The position numbers and the translations under genes were made by a program. A stretch of 64,000 nt of DNA from Arthrobacter russicus. GTDB taxonomy: Bacteria > Actinomycetota > Actinomycetes > Actinomycetales > Micrococcaceae. Location: contig NZ_JAVDQF010000001.1 in NCBI RefSeq assembly GCF_031454135.1, positions 2,852,001-2,916,000 on the forward strand, written 5' to 3'. How positions within the stretch are numbered: position 1 is the first letter of the stretch; each line of letters opens with the position of its first letter. Positions 61,259 through 64,000 of the stretch are shown here, in pieces. The notes beneath the pieces were generated by a model. It was given only the letters and a program-made list of their open reading frames with translations, did not search any database and had not been told where the DNA came from.

Positions 61259-62249
61259 TGAATCGGCTCCTGTCGGTCTTGTCGGTGGCGGGTATGGAGC
61301 GAATGGTTTGCCGGGCCGGGTTTTTCGGCTCGGCAGCCAACAAGCGGCGGACCGCACGAATGCTCTCCGGAAGGGCGCTGCAGAATCGGAGGAACCGGTG
61401 CAGGTACACGTTCGGCAGTTTTCGCCGCAGTTCCCGCAAGGTGATATCCCGGGCTGCCAAAGCGGTACGGGACGGAAATGCGGCCCGCCAGAGCAGCTTC
61501 GGCTTCTGCCGCCACGGCGCACGGATCAACGTGAAAATCCGAATCGACGCCGAGTCTTCGCCCAGGGTCCGGACGCGCCACTCGCTGGAGGGCTCCGGAA
61601 AAATGACGTCGGCCGGTGAGAAGTCCGGCCGTTGCTCCAAAAACGGGCGCAAAGCGGCCAGGCAACGGGTTCGGCGGGCGAACTCGATGATTCGGGCGGA
61701 TTCGAGATCGGCCGATCGGCGCTGCAACTCGGCCAGCGCGTCCGACGCTCCGGGTTCCCACGGTGATCTGAGCTGGTGGAGCGCCTGGACGACGAGGCAG
61801 CCGAGTTTGGAGGGCATGCTGAGTTGCATGCCGCCCGATTCGAGCAGCAATTGGTCCTGGAGGAATTCATCGATGACAGATTCCGGTTCGGCTTCGAAAC
61901 CTGGGAACCGGTAATGGACATCGATGTCGATCGGCCAGCGCGGGTGGTACATCGAAACCGAGTGTTTGGGGAAGACATTGTCACGGTCTTCGAAGGGCCT
62001 GGCAATCCAACCGCGTCGTTCCAACTCGCTGCGGAAGATTTCGAGTTCGACTGGACGGACCATGATGTCGACGTCGCTGAAGTCGCGCGGCGGGCGCAAT
62101 CCGGTGAGTTCCGCGGCAGCGCCCTTCACCACGATTGCATCAATGGCGCGGGTTGCCGCAATCCGGCTGACCAGACCGAGGGCCAGGGCGAGGTACGCAC
62201 GATTCGCATTGGCCCCGCGGGAATCGAAGGCGAGTGGCACGGGAGGCAC
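61248..62249 (-). CDS. Nucleotidyltransferase-fold protein (PF14907-like), EPS cluster
   Basis: About 333 residues. Early sequence AIDAIVVKGAAAELTG and RDFSDVDIMVRPVELEIF gives the nucleotidyltransferase G-(x)-S/D-D-x-D pattern, followed by WPIDIDVHYRF as the third acidic strand. This group is common in exopolysaccharide and peptidoglycan-decoration clusters and often occurs with PqqD-like proteins. The start is uncertain: GTG at 62249 lies ten bases after the kinase stop; GTG at 62240 is also possible. Substrate unknown. Confidence 0.72.
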   Translation of the reverse strand: MPPVPLAFDSRGANANRAYLALALGLVSRIAATRAIDAIVVKGAAAELTGLRPPRDFSDVDIMVRPVELEIFRSELERRGWIARPFEDRDNVFPKHSVSMYHPRWPIDIDVHYRFPGFEAEPESVIDEFLQDQLLLESGGMQLSMPSKLGCLVVQALHQLRSPWEPGASDALAELQRRSADLESARIIEFARRTRCLAALRPFLEQRPDFSPADVIFPEPSSEWRVRTLGEDSASIRIFTLIRAPWRQKPKLLWRAAFPSRTALAARDITLRELRRKLPNVYLHRFLRFCSALPESIRAVRRLLAAEPKNPARQTIRSIPATDKTDRSRFSAR

Positions 62250-62259
62250 TGGGTGCGGC

Positions 62260-63915
62260 CTAGTCTGCGGCCGTCGATCTGGACATGAGCTGTGCAGCCC
62301 GCATCTCGACCGTGGGTTCGGCAGCGGTCTTTGTGGGCCTGTCCCGGCGCCCCCCGCCACGGAACCAGCCTTTCGCCGCATTCTTCTGCCCGGTTTCCTC
62401 CGTCGACGTGTAGTAATACGACTTCCCGTAATAGCCGTAACGTGACCCCTCTGCTTTGCTCGTGGGCACCCAATTGAGCACACAGCCCAAAACTGTCCCG
62501 TTCACTTTCTGGATGTTGTCCAGGGACTTCGCGAATTCGTCGCGGGTCGTTGAGCCGGCGCGGACCACGAGCAGAACGCCATCGAACTGTGCGGCCAGGA
62601 TCGCCGAATCGGTGATGGAGATCACCGGCGGGGCATCGATGATCACGAAATAGGACTGGCTCAGCTCGGCCATCAACCGGAGCATCGTGTCCGAGGAAAG
62701 AATTTCGGACGGATTCGGCGGAATCGGGCCGGAACCCAAGACCTTCAAATCCGGATAGCCTTCGACATCCTGCAACAGGTCGGCGACGGGAGCCGAACCG
62801 ACGACCGCATCGGTGAGGCCGACATTTTCCAGCAGATTGAAGGTGCGGGCCACCGTAGGCCGGCGGAGGTCGCCATCGACCAGGACCACCGGCTGCCCGC
62901 TGGAAGCGATGGAAATGGCCAGGTTCGAGGCCACCGTGGATTTTCCCTCTCCGGGAAGGCAACTGGAGACCGCGATCACCCGTGGTGGCTGGTCCGGGTT
63001 CATGAACCGCAGATTGGTCCGCAATTCTTTGAAGGCCTCCAACACCGCGAAGTTGTCCCGCATGTTCGACCGGCCCAAAGACTTGACCAACCGGCCTTCG
63101 CCGACGCCGTTGGAAACCGGTACGGTGCCGATCACTGTCTGCCCGAAATCGTCCTGCAAGGTTGCCGCGGAGCGGATTCGCTGGTCGAAGATCTCGCGCA
63201 CGAAGACGAAGGCCAGGCCGATGGCCAATCCGATGGCCAATCCGATGGCGGCCCAGAGTCGGACATTAGGTGAGCTGGGAGCAGCCGGCAGGTTCGCCGG
63301 AACCAGCGGTTGGATTTTGATCACCGATTCGCCCGCGCCCGGTCGCACGCTGCCGGTACCCGTGCCCGGGCTCGGCGATGGTGATGCGGTGCTGCCCGGG
63401 GTCGACTGCGAACCCGGCGTCCGCTGGTTCTCGACGTTGTAAACCTCTTGGGCGAGGGCTTGGGACCAAGCGTCGGCGAGCGCCTGTGCTTGTTGCGGGG
63501 AAGCCCAAGAGACCTTGATGTTGATGGTCGCGGTATCCAACCGGGATGATGCGGAGACCCTGGATATCGCGAGCTCCGGCGAGCCGTCCACCTTGGCGAT
63601 CTCGAGTGCGCGTTCCGCGACGACCCTCGAACTCGCGATGGTTTGGTATTGCTTGGCTTTTGAGATCGCCAGGTTGTCCGCCGAGAGCGCCAGCCCGAGA
63701 TTGTCGTTCACCCCGGTGGAAACTACGACGCTGACGTCGGAGGTGTAGAGCTTGGGCTGGGTCAAGGTGGCCGCGAAGCCGAGCCCGGCGCCCACGGTGG
63801 CGGCCAAGAGCACCATTGGCCAGCGGCGGCGCAGAGAAGCGCCGAATTCCCGGACCAAGCTGGTCCGGGTGCTCCATAGTTCGGAGGATTTGGGTTCTGA
63901 CTCCAGAGACTTCAT
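62260..63915 (-). CDS. Wzz/BY-kinase: polysaccharide co-polymerase with tyrosine kinase domain
   Basis: 551 residues. An N-terminal Wzz domain (membrane helix about 33-53, periplasmic part, Pro/Ser-rich stretch, second helix about 220-240) is fused to a cytoplasmic kinase with Walker A CLPGEGKST, Walker A' VVLVDGDLRRP and Walker B YFVIIDAPP. The tail has a Tyr cluster RYGYYGKSYYYTS for autophosphorylation. It controls chain length and export. I chose ATG at 63915 (MKSLESEP) behind AAGGAAG. First gene of the minus-strand operon, facing outward at the window edge. Confidence 0.95.
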   Translation of the reverse strand: MKSLESEPKSSELWSTRTSLVREFGASLRRRWPMVLLAATVGAGLGFAATLTQPKLYTSDVSVVVSTGVNDNLGLALSADNLAISKAKQYQTIASSRVVAERALEIAKVDGSPELAISRVSASSRLDTATINIKVSWASPQQAQALADAWSQALAQEVYNVENQRTPGSQSTPGSTASPSPSPGTGTGSVRPGAGESVIKIQPLVPANLPAAPSSPNVRLWAAIGLAIGLAIGLAFVFVREIFDQRIRSAATLQDDFGQTVIGTVPVSNGVGEGRLVKSLGRSNMRDNFAVLEAFKELRTNLRFMNPDQPPRVIAVSSCLPGEGKSTVASNLAISIASSGQPVVLVDGDLRRPTVARTFNLLENVGLTDAVVGSAPVADLLQDVEGYPDLKVLGSGPIPPNPSEILSSDTMLRLMAELSQSYFVIIDAPPVISITDSAILAAQFDGVLLVVRAGSTTRDEFAKSLDNIQKVNGTVLGCVLNWVPTSKAEGSRYGYYGKSYYYTSTEETGQKNAAKGWFRGGGRRDRPTKTAAEPTVEMRAAQLMSRSTAAD

Positions 63916-64000
63916 TTTCACTTCCTTGGCGTCAGTCTAAACTCGACGCCGTCGAGATGCTATCAGCCAGCAGGAAGCCGGCGATATCGTCGATGCAGCG

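Noticed and set aside
63922-64000. Possible start of another gene at the right edge
   Set aside because: Too little sequence to support a coding call; nothing recognisable is seen in the last 79 bases.

Overview
The window is GC-rich chromosomal DNA from an actinobacterium, most likely Micrococcaceae (Arthrobacter/Renibacterium-like). This rests on high-GC codon use, the str-type block rpsL-rpsG-fusA-tuf, an EF-Tu and RpoB of actinobacterial type, and possible leaderless promoters. No rRNA, tRNA, CRISPR array, transposase or integrase was found. Core genes (rpoB, rpoC, rpsL, rpsG, fusA, tuf) alternate with accessory blocks.

Layout. 1-9.1 kb: a mannose-glycan utilisation locus (ABC permeases, solute-binding lipoprotein, LacI regulator, GH5-type glycosidase, GH38 alpha-mannosidase), with a shared candidate LacI operator in both promoter regions. 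9.2-11.4 kb: a small lipoprotein, a YbaK-type editing deacylase and a thiolase. 11.5-18.9 kb: a lower-GC accessory island. It holds a secreted S1 protease-like protein lacking its catalytic His, a small secreted protein, a very large ALF-repeat secreted protein ending in a glycine-zipper-like tip, a membrane protein fit to be its immunity partner, and a displaced second tip plus second small membrane protein. Two diverged hairpin repeats flank the displaced pair. The divergent promoter region carries two Zur-box-like palindromes. 18.9-25.6 kb: an Hsp90-family ATPase between two paralogous TPR proteins, the first an N-terminally truncated copy of the second. 26-33.6 kb: rpoBC. 33.8-37.5 kb: a membrane-anchored protein and an ArsR-type sensor divergent from a P1B-4 metal-efflux ATPase. 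37.5-40.2 kb: a phosphonate-type cluster (HAD hydrolase, GntR/UTRA regulator, FAD oxidoreductase). 40.3-43.2 kb: two tandem paralogous proteins with an N-terminal motif like that of extracellular contractile injection system (eCIS) cargo. 43.3-44.7 kb: a gluconate permease. 45-49.6 kb: rpsL, rpsG, fusA, tuf. 49.7-63.9 kb: a Wzy-type exopolysaccharide cluster (four glycosyltransferases of GT4 type, LCP ligase, aldo-keto reductase, GMC oxidoreductase, acetyltransferase, polymerase, a further glycosyltransferase, nucleotidyltransferase, Wzz/BY-kinase), with a stand-alone PqqD-like protein at its left edge.

The strongest candidate for an undescribed system is the ALF-repeat protein at 14156-17452 with its downstream modules. 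The displaced ORF at 18051 aligns without gaps to the segment just before the tip of the large protein (17 identities in 40 residues, counted by hand) and then diverges into a different hydrophobic tip followed by a different small membrane protein. That is the organisation of a polymorphic toxin with an orphan tip/immunity cassette, here with a probable membrane-active tip. The Hsp90-TPR module and the paired eCIS-cargo-like proteins are the next most interesting. Functions are inferred from sequence reading only; no database search was run.
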